Source: Microbacterium sp. p3-SID336 | GTDB taxonomy: Bacteria; Actinomycetota; Actinomycetes; Actinomycetales; Microbacteriaceae | NCBI RefSeq assembly: GCF_025143365.1 | Contig: NZ_JALXPE010000003.1 | Span: 30,826-94,825, forward strand | Reading direction: 5' to 3' | DNA length: 64,000 nt | Part shown: positions 51,570 to 59,410 of the stretch, in pieces | Position numbering within the stretch: the first letter of the stretch is position 1 | How the letters are laid out: each line of letters starts with the position of its first letter | The notes under the pieces: model-generated | What the model was told of the DNA's origin: nothing | The model's input: the letters and a program-made list of their open reading frames with translations, nothing else | Database searches by the model: none | Program-made: the position numbers and the translations under genes

Positions 51570-52478
51570 ATGTCGCAGAGCAATGCAGAAGGGACCGTCG
51601 GCGGCGGTACGGACGAGTCGCCGGGCACGGTCAGGACCGCCGCGCACGAGGCGGCAGGAGTTGCCGGCACGGCGAAGGACGAGGCCGCCGGCGTCGTCGA
51701 GACCGCGAAGGCCGAGGCGGGCGCCGTCGCCCACGAGGCCAAGGACCAGGTGCGTGACCTCTACCACCAGACGAGGGCCGAGCTGACCGAGCAGGCGGCG
51801 GTCCAGCAGCGCCGCGTCGCGGACGGGCTTCGATCGGTCGGCGGGGAACTGGGCAGCATGGCGGACGGCGCCGAGGGCGGCGTCGCGGCCGATCTGGTGC
51901 GCCAGGCGTCCACGAGGATCCAGGGGATCGCCGGATGGATCGGCGACCGCGACCCGGGGTCGCTGCTCACGGAGGTGAAGTCGTATGCGCGGGCCAAGCC
52001 GGGCACGTTCATCGCCGTCGCGGCCGTGGCAGGGCTCGTGGTCGGGCGGCTGACCAGAGCGCTCTCGGAGAGCGCGGCCGACTCGGCCTCCGGCACGTCG
52101 GGTTCCGCTTCCGGGGTCTCCGCCGGGGGTGCCGGTGTCGGCGCCGGCACAGGGTCGTCCGCGTCGAGCGCCGCCGGGCTCTCGGGTGTGGGATCCACCG
52201 CGGACATCACCCCCGCGGCGACGACACCCGCGGCCGTCCCCGGCGCGGCAGGAGCTGCGGGCGGCACGGGCGCCGCAGGCAGCACGGGCAGCACCACGCT
52301 GGGCGAGCCGCCGATGCCGACGGACGGCACAGTTCCCGGAGCCCCGGACGGCATGAGCGGCATCGACGCCGGCACAGCGCCGTGGGGTGTGACCAGGGAC
52401 GAGGATCGCGGCGACACCCCGCTGTACGACCGGACGGACGCGGCGAACCGCGCTCCGGGCGACGAGGAGCGACCATGA
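51570..52478 (+). CDS. Envelope-associated protein with LEA-like helix and low-complexity tail
   Basis: 302 residues. Residues ~20-75 are a charged Ala-rich helix with an 11-residue pattern (TAAHEAAGVAGTAKDEAAGV), resembling LEA/apolipoprotein-like helices. A hydrophobic segment (TFIAVAAVAGLVVGRLTRAL) lies near 145-165. The rest is Gly/Ala/Ser/Thr/Pro-rich and probably disordered. SD GAGGAAGAG precedes ATG 51570. It is the first gene of a three-gene overlapping cassette with a Holin-X-like and a DUF3618 protein, commonly linked to envelope or osmotic stress; this role is inferred. Confidence 0.8.
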   Translation: MSQSNAEGTVGGGTDESPGTVRTAAHEAAGVAGTAKDEAAGVVETAKAEAGAVAHEAKDQVRDLYHQTRAELTEQAAVQQRRVADGLRSVGGELGSMADGAEGGVAADLVRQASTRIQGIAGWIGDRDPGSLLTEVKSYARAKPGTFIAVAAVAGLVVGRLTRALSESAADSASGTSGSASGVSAGGAGVGAGTGSSASSAAGLSGVGSTADITPAATTPAAVPGAAGAAGGTGAAGSTGSTTLGEPPMPTDGTVPGAPDGMSGIDAGTAPWGVTRDEDRGDTPLYDRTDAANRAPGDEERP

Positions 52479-52891
52479 CCGACGCCACACCCTCGGAGCA
52501 GAAGGCCGAGACCACGTCCCTGGGCGACCTGCTCAGCGAGGTGACCAGCGACCTGTCGACGCTGATGCGCCAGGAGCTGGAACTCGCGAAGGCCGAGCTC
52601 AAGCAGTCGGCCACACGCGCCGGTCGCGGGGCGGGGATGCTCGGCGGGGCGGGATACGGCGCCATGATGGCCGTCTTCTTCCTGTCGGTCGCCCTGTGGT
52701 GGGGACTCGGCTACTACGTGACGGGTCTCGGCTGGTCGGCCGTGATTGTCGCGGTCATCTGGGCGGTCATCGCCCTCGTCCTGTTCCTGATGGGACGCAC
52801 GCAGTTGAAGAGCATCGAGGGGGCTCCGCGCACGGTGGACACCCTGAAGCGGATCCCCGATGCCGTGAAGAGGAATGAGGAGAACCGATGA
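52475..52891 (+). CDS. Actinobacterial Holin-X/phage-holin-superfamily-like membrane protein
   Basis: 138 residues: an amphipathic helix (LGDLLSEVTSDLSTLMRQELELAKAELKQSATRAG), then two membrane helices (AMMAVFFLSVALWWGLGYYV and SAVIVAVIWAVIALVLFLMG) and a basic tail. This is the layout of the putative actinobacterial Holin-X family, which despite its name is chromosomal and not tied to phage here. It overlaps both neighbours by 4 bp, so the three proteins are made together. Confidence 0.88.
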   Translation: MTDATPSEQKAETTSLGDLLSEVTSDLSTLMRQELELAKAELKQSATRAGRGAGMLGGAGYGAMMAVFFLSVALWWGLGYYVTGLGWSAVIVAVIWAVIALVLFLMGRTQLKSIEGAPRTVDTLKRIPDAVKRNEENR

Positions 52892-53451
52892 GCGATTCAC
52901 CCGACGCGATCCGCGCCGACATCGAGAGGACCAGGGCCGAGTTCGGCCGCGACGTCGATGCGCTGGCCGACAAGGTCACCCCGTCGAAGGTCGTGCACCG
53001 GCAGACGCAGAAGATCAAGGGTGCGGCGCGTTCCGTCGTCGACCGGGTGATGGGCGCCGCCGACGATGCGGGCGGCGCGGTGGGCGATGCGTCGTCCTCC
53101 GTCGCCGACGCCGGCCGACGCACGGTCGCCAAGGCACAGGGCAACCCGCTCGCCGTGGGGCTGATGGCCTTCGCGGCGGGGCTCGTGATCGCCGCTGTGA
53201 TCCCCGCCTCCGACAAGGAGAAGGAGCTCGCGGACGACCTCAAGGAGAAGGCCCAGCCGCTGATGGACGAGGCGGCGGACGTCGCGAAGACCATCGGCCA
53301 GGACCTGAAGGAGCCGGCGCAGGACGCCTTCGCCGCGGTGAAGGACGAGGCCGCGGGCGCCGCCGCGCACATCAGGGACGACGCGACGCAGGCCGTCGAC
53401 GAGGTCAAGGGCTCCGCGCAGGACGCCCGTGACACCGCGAGCGGGAGCTGA
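52888..53451 (+). CDS. DUF3618-family membrane protein
   Basis: 187 residues. The N-terminus (DAIRADIERTRAEFGRDVDALADKVTPSKVV) is the DUF3618 signature. A short hydrophobic segment (AVGLMAFAAGLVIAAVIPA, ~90-108) follows, then a long charged Ala/Glu/Lys/Asp helix (KDEAAGAAAHIRDDATQAVDEV) resembling the LEA-like helix of the first protein in the cassette. Probably a membrane-anchored helical protein working with the Holin-X partner. Function unknown. Confidence 0.87.
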   Translation: MSDSPDAIRADIERTRAEFGRDVDALADKVTPSKVVHRQTQKIKGAARSVVDRVMGAADDAGGAVGDASSSVADAGRRTVAKAQGNPLAVGLMAFAAGLVIAAVIPASDKEKELADDLKEKAQPLMDEAADVAKTIGQDLKEPAQDAFAAVKDEAAGAAAHIRDDATQAVDEVKGSAQDARDTASGS

Positions 53452-53477
53452 GCGCTTCGCCCTGCCGCCCTCCCCTC

Positions 53478-53509
53478 GGGCCCGCTGCCGTGCTGTCGGC
53501 AGCGGGCCC
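53478..53509 (+). terminator. Terminator after the envelope cassette
   Basis: Perfect 13-bp stem GGGCCCGCTGCCG (53478-53490) / CGGCAGCGGGCCC (53497-53509) with a 6-nt loop, 27 bp after the DUF3618 stop codon. Confidence 0.82.
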
Positions 53510-53575
53510 GTACCGGGTGGGCGTCGCGGGCGCAAGCCCGTGGACGCGGTGAGCCGGGCGTGGGATGGTCGTCCC

Positions 53576-53608
53576 ATGAAGCTCGACTCGACCGCGTGGC
53601 AGTGCTGA
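53576..53608 (+). CDS. Candidate 10-codon leader ORF (MKLDSTAWQC)
   Basis: ATG 53576 begins a ten-codon frame ending in Cys-stop, two nucleotides before ATG 53611 of the next gene. GATGGT at 53564-53569 lies 6 nt before this ATG, the same spacing as the other apparently leaderless genes here. Translation of it could couple to the next gene. Such a short frame can arise by chance, so this is tentative. Confidence 0.35.
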   Translation: MKLDSTAWQC

Positions 53609-53610
53609 CC

Positions 53611-53886
53611 ATGTCCCGATCGCACACCCTCGACGCTCCGGACGAGGATTCCGTCTCCGCCCTGTCCGCCAGACCGCTGTGGGCCGCCGTCGCCGACGGG
53701 TTCTACGTCGGCAGCCGCGCCGGATCCTTCCTCGGTTACGTCGACCGGCAGCCGGGCGGCCTGTGGCGCGCGTTCGACGCGGCGTCCCGCGTGATCGGCG
53801 ACTTCCCCGACCACCACGCGGCCATCGCCGCGGCGACGGACGCACGGCCCGAGGCCGGCCTCGCCGGAAGCGAGAGCATCGGATGA
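53611..53886 (+). CDS. Small protein coupled to the BLUF photoreceptor
   Basis: 91 residues. The core PLWAAVADGFYVGSRAGSFLGYVDRQPGGLWRAFDAASRVIGDFPDHHAAIAAAT looks like a small alpha/beta domain of actinobacterial hypothetical proteins. No membrane segment. It overlaps the BLUF gene by ATGA, so the two are made together, which makes it a candidate output or accessory partner of the light sensor. GTG 53602 or ATG 53560 are alternative starts; ATG 53611 fits the domain best. Confidence 0.65.
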   Translation: MSRSHTLDAPDEDSVSALSARPLWAAVADGFYVGSRAGSFLGYVDRQPGGLWRAFDAASRVIGDFPDHHAAIAAATDARPEAGLAGSESIG

Positions 53887-54362
53887 CTCCCGACCATGCC
53901 CTGCTCTCGCTCGTCTACTGCAGCACGGCGACCCAGGCGTTCGGCGACCAGGAGCTCGCGCAGCTGCTCGACACGAGCCGCACGGCCAACGAGGCGCGCG
54001 ACATCACCGGTCTCCTCTTATACCGCGACGGCGAGTTCGTGCAGATCCTCGAAGGGGAGGAGCGCGAGGTGGAGGCGCTGATGGCGCGGATCGCGACCGA
54101 TCCCCGGCACACGGATGTGCGGGTGCTCCTGCGCGAGCCGCTGCACGAGCGCCGATTCGCCGACTGGACGATGGGGTACCAGACCCTGACGGCGGCCGAG
54201 CCGCGGATGGCCGACGGGTACCGCGATTCCTTCGACGATCTGCGCATGGGAGACCACGACATGATCGGCCGGGCGCTGATGGAGCTCACCATGTGGTTCC
54301 GGGTGCGGGAGGCCGCCCAGGGCGCGGAAGCGCTGGAGATCCGACCGGTCGGCGGGCGGTAG
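53883..54362 (+). CDS. BLUF-domain blue-light photoreceptor
   Basis: 159-residue short BLUF protein (domain ~6-100 plus a C-terminal helical extension). The flavin photocycle residues are all present: Tyr12 (LVYCST), Asn36 (ANEARDITG), Gln54 (FVQILEG), and Trp95 with Met97 (FADWTMGY). It should bind FAD and sense blue light. There is no fused output domain, so signalling must go through a partner protein, perhaps the 91-residue protein encoded immediately upstream. Its TAG stop is part of the purM -10 hexamer. Confidence 0.93.
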   Translation: MTPDHALLSLVYCSTATQAFGDQELAQLLDTSRTANEARDITGLLLYRDGEFVQILEGEEREVEALMARIATDPRHTDVRVLLREPLHERRFADWTMGYQTLTAAEPRMADGYRDSFDDLRMGDHDMIGRALMELTMWFRVREAAQGAEALEIRPVGGR

Positions 54363-54365
54363 GCT
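54360..54365 (+). promoter_or_regulatory. -10 element of purM
   Basis: TAGGCT, which includes the BLUF stop codon, lies 6 nt before GTG 54372. It indicates a separate leaderless promoter for purM. Confidence 0.55.
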
Positions 54366-54371
54366 GTTCGG

Positions 54372-55487
54372 GTGGCTGCCTCCCCCACCAACCCCTATTC
54401 CGAAGCCGGCGTCGACACTGCTGCGGGCGATCTCGCCGTCGAGCTGATGAAGTCGTCCGTTCGCGCGACGCACGGCCCCGAGGTGCTCGGCGGCGTCGGC
54501 GGATTCGCCGGGCTGTTCGACGCCAGCGCCCTCCGCGACTTCCGGCGTCCACTGCTGGCGACCAGCACCGACGGCGTCGGCACCAAGGTCGCCATCGCCC
54601 AGGCGATCGACAAGCACGACACGATCGGACAGGACCTCGTCGGCATGGTCGTGGACGACATCGTCGTGGTCGGCGCGAAGCCGCTGTTCATGACCGACTA
54701 CATCGCATGCGGCAAGGTGGTCCCCGAGCGGATCGCCGACATCGTCCGCGGCATCGCCGAAGCCTGTGCCGCCACCGGCACCGCGCTCGTCGGCGGCGAG
54801 ACCGCCGAGCACCCCGGGCTGCTCGGACCGCGCGACTACGACGTCGCCGGCGCCGCGACCGGAGTGGTCGAGGCCGATGCGATCCTGGGCGCCGAGCGCG
54901 TGCACGACGGCGATGCGGTGATCGCGGTCGCCTCCAGCGGCCTGCACTCCAACGGCTACTCCCTCGTGCGGCACATCATCACCCGCGCCGGGATCTCCTA
55001 CGGCGACAACGCTGCCGATTTCGGCAGCACGTGGGGCGAGGCCCTGCTGGAGCCGACCCGCCTCTACACGCTGCCGCTGCTGCGGCTGATCGACCGGCTG
55101 GACGGCGGCGTGCACGCGCTCAGCCACGTCACGGGCGGCGGCATCGCGGCGAACCTGGCGCGCGTGCTGCCCCAGGGCAGCTGGGCCGAGGTCGACCGGT
55201 CCTCGTGGTCGCCCAGCCCGGTGTTCCGCGTGCTGAGCGACATCGCCGGCTCCACCCTGGAATCGGCCGAGGGCACCTGGAACCTCGGCATCGGGTTCCT
55301 CGCGGTGGTCGCCGCCGAGAAGACGGATGCGGCGGTCGCCGCACTGCAGGCGGAGGGCATGCACTCCTGGCAGGTCGGCACCGTCGGCTTCGGCGCACGG
55401 CCGTCCGGCGAGTTCGAAGAGGGCGCCAAGGGCGTCGACGGCGGAGCGGTGCGCCTGGTCGGCGCCTACGCGGACGGAGCGAAGTAA
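54372..55487 (+). CDS. purM: Phosphoribosylformylglycinamidine cyclo-ligase (AIR synthetase)
   Basis: 371-residue enzyme converting FGAM to AIR in purine synthesis. Motifs: PLLATSTDGVGTKVAIA, DLVGMVVDDIVVVGAKPLFMTDYIACGK, GGETAEHPGL, ASSGLHSNGYSLVR and HVTGGGIAANLARVLP. The start is GTG 54372 with a -10 at leaderless spacing. It is followed 6 bp later by purF, so the two form an operon in the order purM-purF, the reverse of the common order. Confidence 0.96.
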   Translation: MAASPTNPYSEAGVDTAAGDLAVELMKSSVRATHGPEVLGGVGGFAGLFDASALRDFRRPLLATSTDGVGTKVAIAQAIDKHDTIGQDLVGMVVDDIVVVGAKPLFMTDYIACGKVVPERIADIVRGIAEACAATGTALVGGETAEHPGLLGPRDYDVAGAATGVVEADAILGAERVHDGDAVIAVASSGLHSNGYSLVRHIITRAGISYGDNAADFGSTWGEALLEPTRLYTLPLLRLIDRLDGGVHALSHVTGGGIAANLARVLPQGSWAEVDRSSWSPSPVFRVLSDIAGSTLESAEGTWNLGIGFLAVVAAEKTDAAVAALQAEGMHSWQVGTVGFGARPSGEFEEGAKGVDGGAVRLVGAYADGAK

Positions 55488-55493
55488 CCACCC

Positions 55494-56966
55494 ATGTGCG
55501 GCATCGTCGGAATGGTGGGGACAGCCCCGGTCAATCAGGACATCTACGACGCGCTGCTGCTGCTGCAGCACCGCGGCCAGGACGCCACGGGCATCGCGAC
55601 GGCCGAGTCCAACGGCGTGATGCACAACGCCAAGGCGCCGGGAATGGTGCGCGAGGCGTTCCGCACGCGGGACATGCGCGCGCTGCTCGGCAACGTCGGC
55701 CTCGGCCACGTGCGCTACGCCACCAAGGGCACCGCGTCGAGCGAGGAGGAGATGCAGCCGTTCTATGTGAACGCGCCCTACGGCATCATCCTCATCCACA
55801 ACGGCAACCTCACCAACACCCGTGAGCTCACGGCCGACATGGCCAAGCGCGACCGCCGTCATCTCAACTCGTCGAGCGACACCGAGCTGCTGCTGAACGT
55901 GCTCGCGGGCGAACTGCAGGCCACGACCTCCACGGTCGACCTCGACCCGGAGCGCATCTTCGAGGCCGTGGCGCGCACGCACGAGCGCATCGAGGGCGCC
56001 TACGCGGTGATCGCGGTCATCGCCGGGTACGGGCTGCTCGCCTTCCGCGACCCGTTCGGCATCCGTCCGCTCATCCTCGGCCGCCGTCCGTCGATCGTGC
56101 CGGGCAAGGAGGGGCGCGACGAGTGGGTCGTGGCCAGCGAGTCCCTGGTGCTCGAGAACGCCGACTACGAGGTCGTGCGGGAGGTCGAGCCCGGCGAGGC
56201 CGTGTTCATCACGAACGACGGCGAGCTGTTCACGAAGCAGTGCGCCGCCGAGACGCACCTCGCGCCGTGCGCCTTCGAGTACGTCTACCTCGCCCGCCCC
56301 GACTCGATCATGAACGGCATCTCGGTCTACGAGTCGCGGCTGCGGATGGGCGACCGCCTCGCCGACACGATCGCGAAGCACGTGCCCATGGACAGGATCG
56401 ACGTGGTCATGCCGATCCCCGACTCCTCCCGCCCCGCGGCGATGGAGGTGGCCCGCAAGCTCGGCATCGAGTACCGCGAGGGCTTCTACAAGAACCGCTA
56501 TGTGGGCCGGACCTTCATCATGCCGGGTCAGGCGGTGCGCAAGAAGAGCGTGCGGCAGAAGCTCAACGCGATGTCGGCCGAGTTCCAGGGCAAGAACGTG
56601 CTGCTGATCGACGACTCGATCGTGCGGGGCACCACGTCGAAGGAGATCATCCAGATGGCGCGGGATGCCGGCGCCGCTTCGGTGACGTTCGCCTCCGCTG
56701 CGCCGCCCGTGCGGCACCCGCACGTGTACGGCATCAACATGCCCTCGCGTCACGAGCTGATCGCCCACGGCCGGACGATCCCGGAGATCGCCGAGGAGCT
56801 GGGCTGCGACCACCTGGTGTACCAGGAGGTCGAGGATCTCAAAGCCGCAATCACCGAGGGCTCCGCGCTGGAGGACCTCGACATGAGCTGCTTCGACGGC
56901 CGCTACGTCACCGGCACGGTCACCGACGAGTACCTCGCCTGGGTGGAGGGGTCGCAGACCTCATGA
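55494..56966 (+). CDS. purF: Amidophosphoribosyltransferase
   Basis: 490-residue first enzyme of purine synthesis, making phosphoribosylamine from PRPP and glutamine. The N-terminal nucleophile Cys2 (MCGIVGMVG) is exposed by Met removal, so there is no propeptide as in the Bacillus enzyme. It has a glutaminase domain with HVRYATKGTAS, and the PRTase loop VLLIDDSIVRGTTS. The likely regulation is feedback by nucleotides (family knowledge). It overlaps the MFS gene by 4 bp. Confidence 0.96.
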   Translation: MCGIVGMVGTAPVNQDIYDALLLLQHRGQDATGIATAESNGVMHNAKAPGMVREAFRTRDMRALLGNVGLGHVRYATKGTASSEEEMQPFYVNAPYGIILIHNGNLTNTRELTADMAKRDRRHLNSSSDTELLLNVLAGELQATTSTVDLDPERIFEAVARTHERIEGAYAVIAVIAGYGLLAFRDPFGIRPLILGRRPSIVPGKEGRDEWVVASESLVLENADYEVVREVEPGEAVFITNDGELFTKQCAAETHLAPCAFEYVYLARPDSIMNGISVYESRLRMGDRLADTIAKHVPMDRIDVVMPIPDSSRPAAMEVARKLGIEYREGFYKNRYVGRTFIMPGQAVRKKSVRQKLNAMSAEFQGKNVLLIDDSIVRGTTSKEIIQMARDAGAASVTFASAAPPVRHPHVYGINMPSRHELIAHGRTIPEIAEELGCDHLVYQEVEDLKAAITEGSALEDLDMSCFDGRYVTGTVTDEYLAWVEGSQTS

Positions 56967-58276
56967 CGTCGCCGAGCGCACGGCCGCTGTGGCAGGGCCG
57001 GGCACTCGCGCTGATCGGGATCGTCCTGGTCGCGTTCTCGCTGCGCTCCGCGGTGGCCTCGCTGTCCCCGGTGCTCGACCATGTGATGGACGACTTCCCG
57101 GTGTCTCCGGTGGTGGTCGGCCTGATCGGTGCGGCACCGCCCGTGTGCTTCGCGCTGTTCGGTCTGCTCACCCCGCTGTTCGAGCGCCGGTTCGGACTGG
57201 AGCGGATGGCGGTGACCGCGATCGCGTTGATGGCGCTCGGGCTGCTGCTGCGCGGGGTCGCGGTGGATTCGACGAGCCTGCTGGGTGCCACGGCGATCGT
57301 GTTCGCGGGCGTCGGCTCGGGCAACGTGCTGCTGCCGCCGCTGGTGAAGAAGTACTTCCCCGACCGTCTCGGCGTGATGATGACGGTGTACTCGACCACG
57401 ATGGCGGTGTCGACGTTCCTGCCACCGCTGGTCGCCGTGCCGGTCGCTGACACGTTCGGCTGGCGCCTGTCGCTGGGGATGTGGGGCGTGATGGCGGCTC
57501 TCGCGCTCGTGCCCTGGGTCACCCTGCTGCTGCGACACCGCACGGGGTCGTCGGAGCCGGTGCCCGCCGAGCTGCTCGTCCCCGACCCGACGGACGGAGT
57601 GGACGACGTCCGCGACGCCGTGGCCGCCTCGACGGGCCCGATCACCACGGTGCCGGCCAATCCGCGCGCATTCTCGCGCCTGTGGCGGCTGCCGCTCGCG
57701 TGGGCGCTGGCGCTTGTGTTCGGCACCTCGTCGACCATGGCCTACGTCTCGTTCGCGTGGATGCCCACGATGCTGGTCGACATCGGCGGTGTGAGCCCGG
57801 CGACCGCCGGATTCCTGCTCTCGCTGTTCGCGCTGATCGGCCTCCCGTGCTCGATGCTCGTGCCGATCCTGGTGGTGCGCTTCCAGGCGACCCGCCCCCT
57901 GTTCCTCGTCGCGGTCGGCGCCGGTCTCGTCGGACTGCTCGGCCTGCTGCTGGCGCCGACGGTCGCGCTGCCGCTGTGGGTGAGCATCTTCGGCCTGACG
58001 GCGATCATGTTCCCGCTGAGCCTCGTGCTGCTGAGCATCCGCGCCCGCACGCCGGAGAGCGCGGTGGCGCTGAGCGGGTTCGTGCAGAGCATCGGCTACG
58101 CCATCGCCGCGGTCTTCCCGCTGCTGGTCGGACTGCTGCACGACACGACCGGCGGGTGGAAGGTCCCGTTGATCGTGGTCGGGGCGGTGCTGGTGGCGTC
58201 GATCCCCGCGGGCATCGTCGCGGGGCGCCGTCGCACGATCGAGGACGAGTGGGAGCGGCGGCACGGCTCGTGGTGA
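56963..58276 (+). CDS. MFS transporter, CynX/NimT-like
   Basis: 437-residue 12-helix carrier. Diagnostic sequences: FSLRSAVASLSPVLDHVMDDF in helix 1, GAAPPVCFALFGLLTPLFERRFGLERM and GSGNVLLPPLVKKYFPDRLGVMMTVYSTTMAVSTFLPP, typical of the cyanate/2-nitroimidazole (CynX/NimT/YeaN) group. A long charged loop joins the two halves. The substrate is unknown. Its start overlaps the purF stop (ATGA), so it is co-expressed with purine synthesis, which hints at a nucleobase-related or small organic substrate. Confidence 0.9.
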   Translation: MTSPSARPLWQGRALALIGIVLVAFSLRSAVASLSPVLDHVMDDFPVSPVVVGLIGAAPPVCFALFGLLTPLFERRFGLERMAVTAIALMALGLLLRGVAVDSTSLLGATAIVFAGVGSGNVLLPPLVKKYFPDRLGVMMTVYSTTMAVSTFLPPLVAVPVADTFGWRLSLGMWGVMAALALVPWVTLLLRHRTGSSEPVPAELLVPDPTDGVDDVRDAVAASTGPITTVPANPRAFSRLWRLPLAWALALVFGTSSTMAYVSFAWMPTMLVDIGGVSPATAGFLLSLFALIGLPCSMLVPILVVRFQATRPLFLVAVGAGLVGLLGLLLAPTVALPLWVSIFGLTAIMFPLSLVLLSIRARTPESAVALSGFVQSIGYAIAAVFPLLVGLLHDTTGGWKVPLIVVGAVLVASIPAGIVAGRRRTIEDEWERRHGSW

Positions 58277-58282
58277 GCCGGC

Positions 58283-59317
58283 TCAGTGCGCCCCGCGCGG
58301 GGGTGCCGTCGACGACCGCACGATGAGCTGCGGCTCGGTCGAGGGCATGTCGCCGACGGGGTCGCGCCCTTCGATCTGCGCGATCAGCCGCAGCGCCGCC
58401 GCGCGGCCCATAGCCTCGAAGGGCTGCCGGATCGTGGTGAGGGCGGGGGAGGCGTAGGCGGCGAGGGCGATGTCGTCGACGCTGACCACCGAGACGTCCT
58501 CCGGCACGCTGCGCCCCGCCTCGTGGAGCGCGCGGATGAGGCCGAACGCCATCTCGTCGCTGCTGACGAACACCGCGGTCGCCTCGGGGATCGCGGCGAT
58601 GGTGCGTCCCGCCCGGTAGCCGGATTCGGGGGTCCAGTCCGCGGGGATCACGGGAGGCGGCACGATGCCGCGGTCGCGGAGCGTCTGCTCCCAGGCCTCG
58701 CTGCGCTGCTCGGTCTCCGTCCAGTAGTCGTCGCCGGACACGTGCCACACCGTGGCATGGCCGAGGTCGAGCAGGTGCTCGACGGCGAGGCGGGCGATCG
58801 CGCGCTGGTCGACGGCGAGCGGCGCATCGTGTTCGAGGGACGTGCGCTCGCTGCGGGTCGCGGGGGTGCGCTCTGTGCGGGCGCGCATGGCGGGGCTGTC
58901 GAGCGCGATCGGGACGCCGAGGATGATGCCCTCCGCTCCCTGGCGCTCCAGCCGGTCGAAGGCTTCGAAGAAGGCGTCATCCGAGGCGTGGTCGGCGACG
59001 GCGGCGGTCGTCACGGTGTAGCCGTTCGCGGCGGCGGCCTGCTGGATGCCGACGCCCAGGGCCGCCGAGGAGTAGCGGTCGGTGGAGACGACGATCACCC
59101 CGAGCACGCGGGTGCGGCCGCTGGCGAGGGAGGCGGCAGCCGCATGCACCCGATAGCCGAGCTCCTCGACGGCGGCGAGCACGCGGCGGGCGGTCTCCGG
59201 GCGCACGTTGTCCTGCCCTGACATCACGCGCGAGACGGTCTGGGTGGAGACCCCGGCGAGGCGGGCGACGTCGACCTGGCTCGGGGCGCGGTCGTCTTTG
59301 GGGCGGCGGGGTGACAT
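58283..59317 (-). CDS. LacI-family repressor of the GH35 locus
   Basis: 344-residue LacI regulator: HTH SQVDVARLAGVSTQTVSRVMSG, hinge with LASGRTRVLGVIVVSTDRYSS, sensor domain through VFVSSDEMAFGLIRAL and VSVVSVDDIALAAYASPALTTIRQPF. Start 59317 lacks an SD; TACCAT (59324-59329, minus strand) lies 6 nt upstream, so leaderless. It is divergent from the beta-galactosidase gene with 93 bp between starts, and probably represses it and possibly the permease genes at 62143-63989. The inducer is likely a galactoside (inference). Confidence 0.9.
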   Translation of the reverse strand: MSPRRPKDDRAPSQVDVARLAGVSTQTVSRVMSGQDNVRPETARRVLAAVEELGYRVHAAAASLASGRTRVLGVIVVSTDRYSSAALGVGIQQAAAANGYTVTTAAVADHASDDAFFEAFDRLERQGAEGIILGVPIALDSPAMRARTERTPATRSERTSLEHDAPLAVDQRAIARLAVEHLLDLGHATVWHVSGDDYWTETEQRSEAWEQTLRDRGIVPPPVIPADWTPESGYRAGRTIAAIPEATAVFVSSDEMAFGLIRALHEAGRSVPEDVSVVSVDDIALAAYASPALTTIRQPFEAMGRAAALRLIAQIEGRDPVGDMPSTEPQLIVRSSTAPPRGAH

Positions 59318-59374
59318 GCCCCAATGGTAGCGATCAAACGGCGGAATGACGCGGAGCACGACGGACGACGATGC

Positions 59375-59393
59375 GATAATGTGAACGCAAACA
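59375..59393 (+). promoter_or_regulatory. GH35 promoter -10 and LacI operator candidate
   Basis: -10 GATAAT at 59375-59380 is immediately followed by TGTGAACGCAAACA (59380-59393), an imperfect palindrome with a central CG of LacI type. Placement at the transcription start suits repression by the divergent LacI protein. Confidence 0.6.
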
Positions 59394-59410
59394 ATTCTGT
59401 GGGGAGCGCT

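Noticed and set aside
52475..52891. Holin-like gene considered as evidence of a prophage
   Set aside because: No lysin, integrase, capsid or tail genes are nearby. The Holin-X family is common on actinobacterial chromosomes together with DUF3618 proteins.
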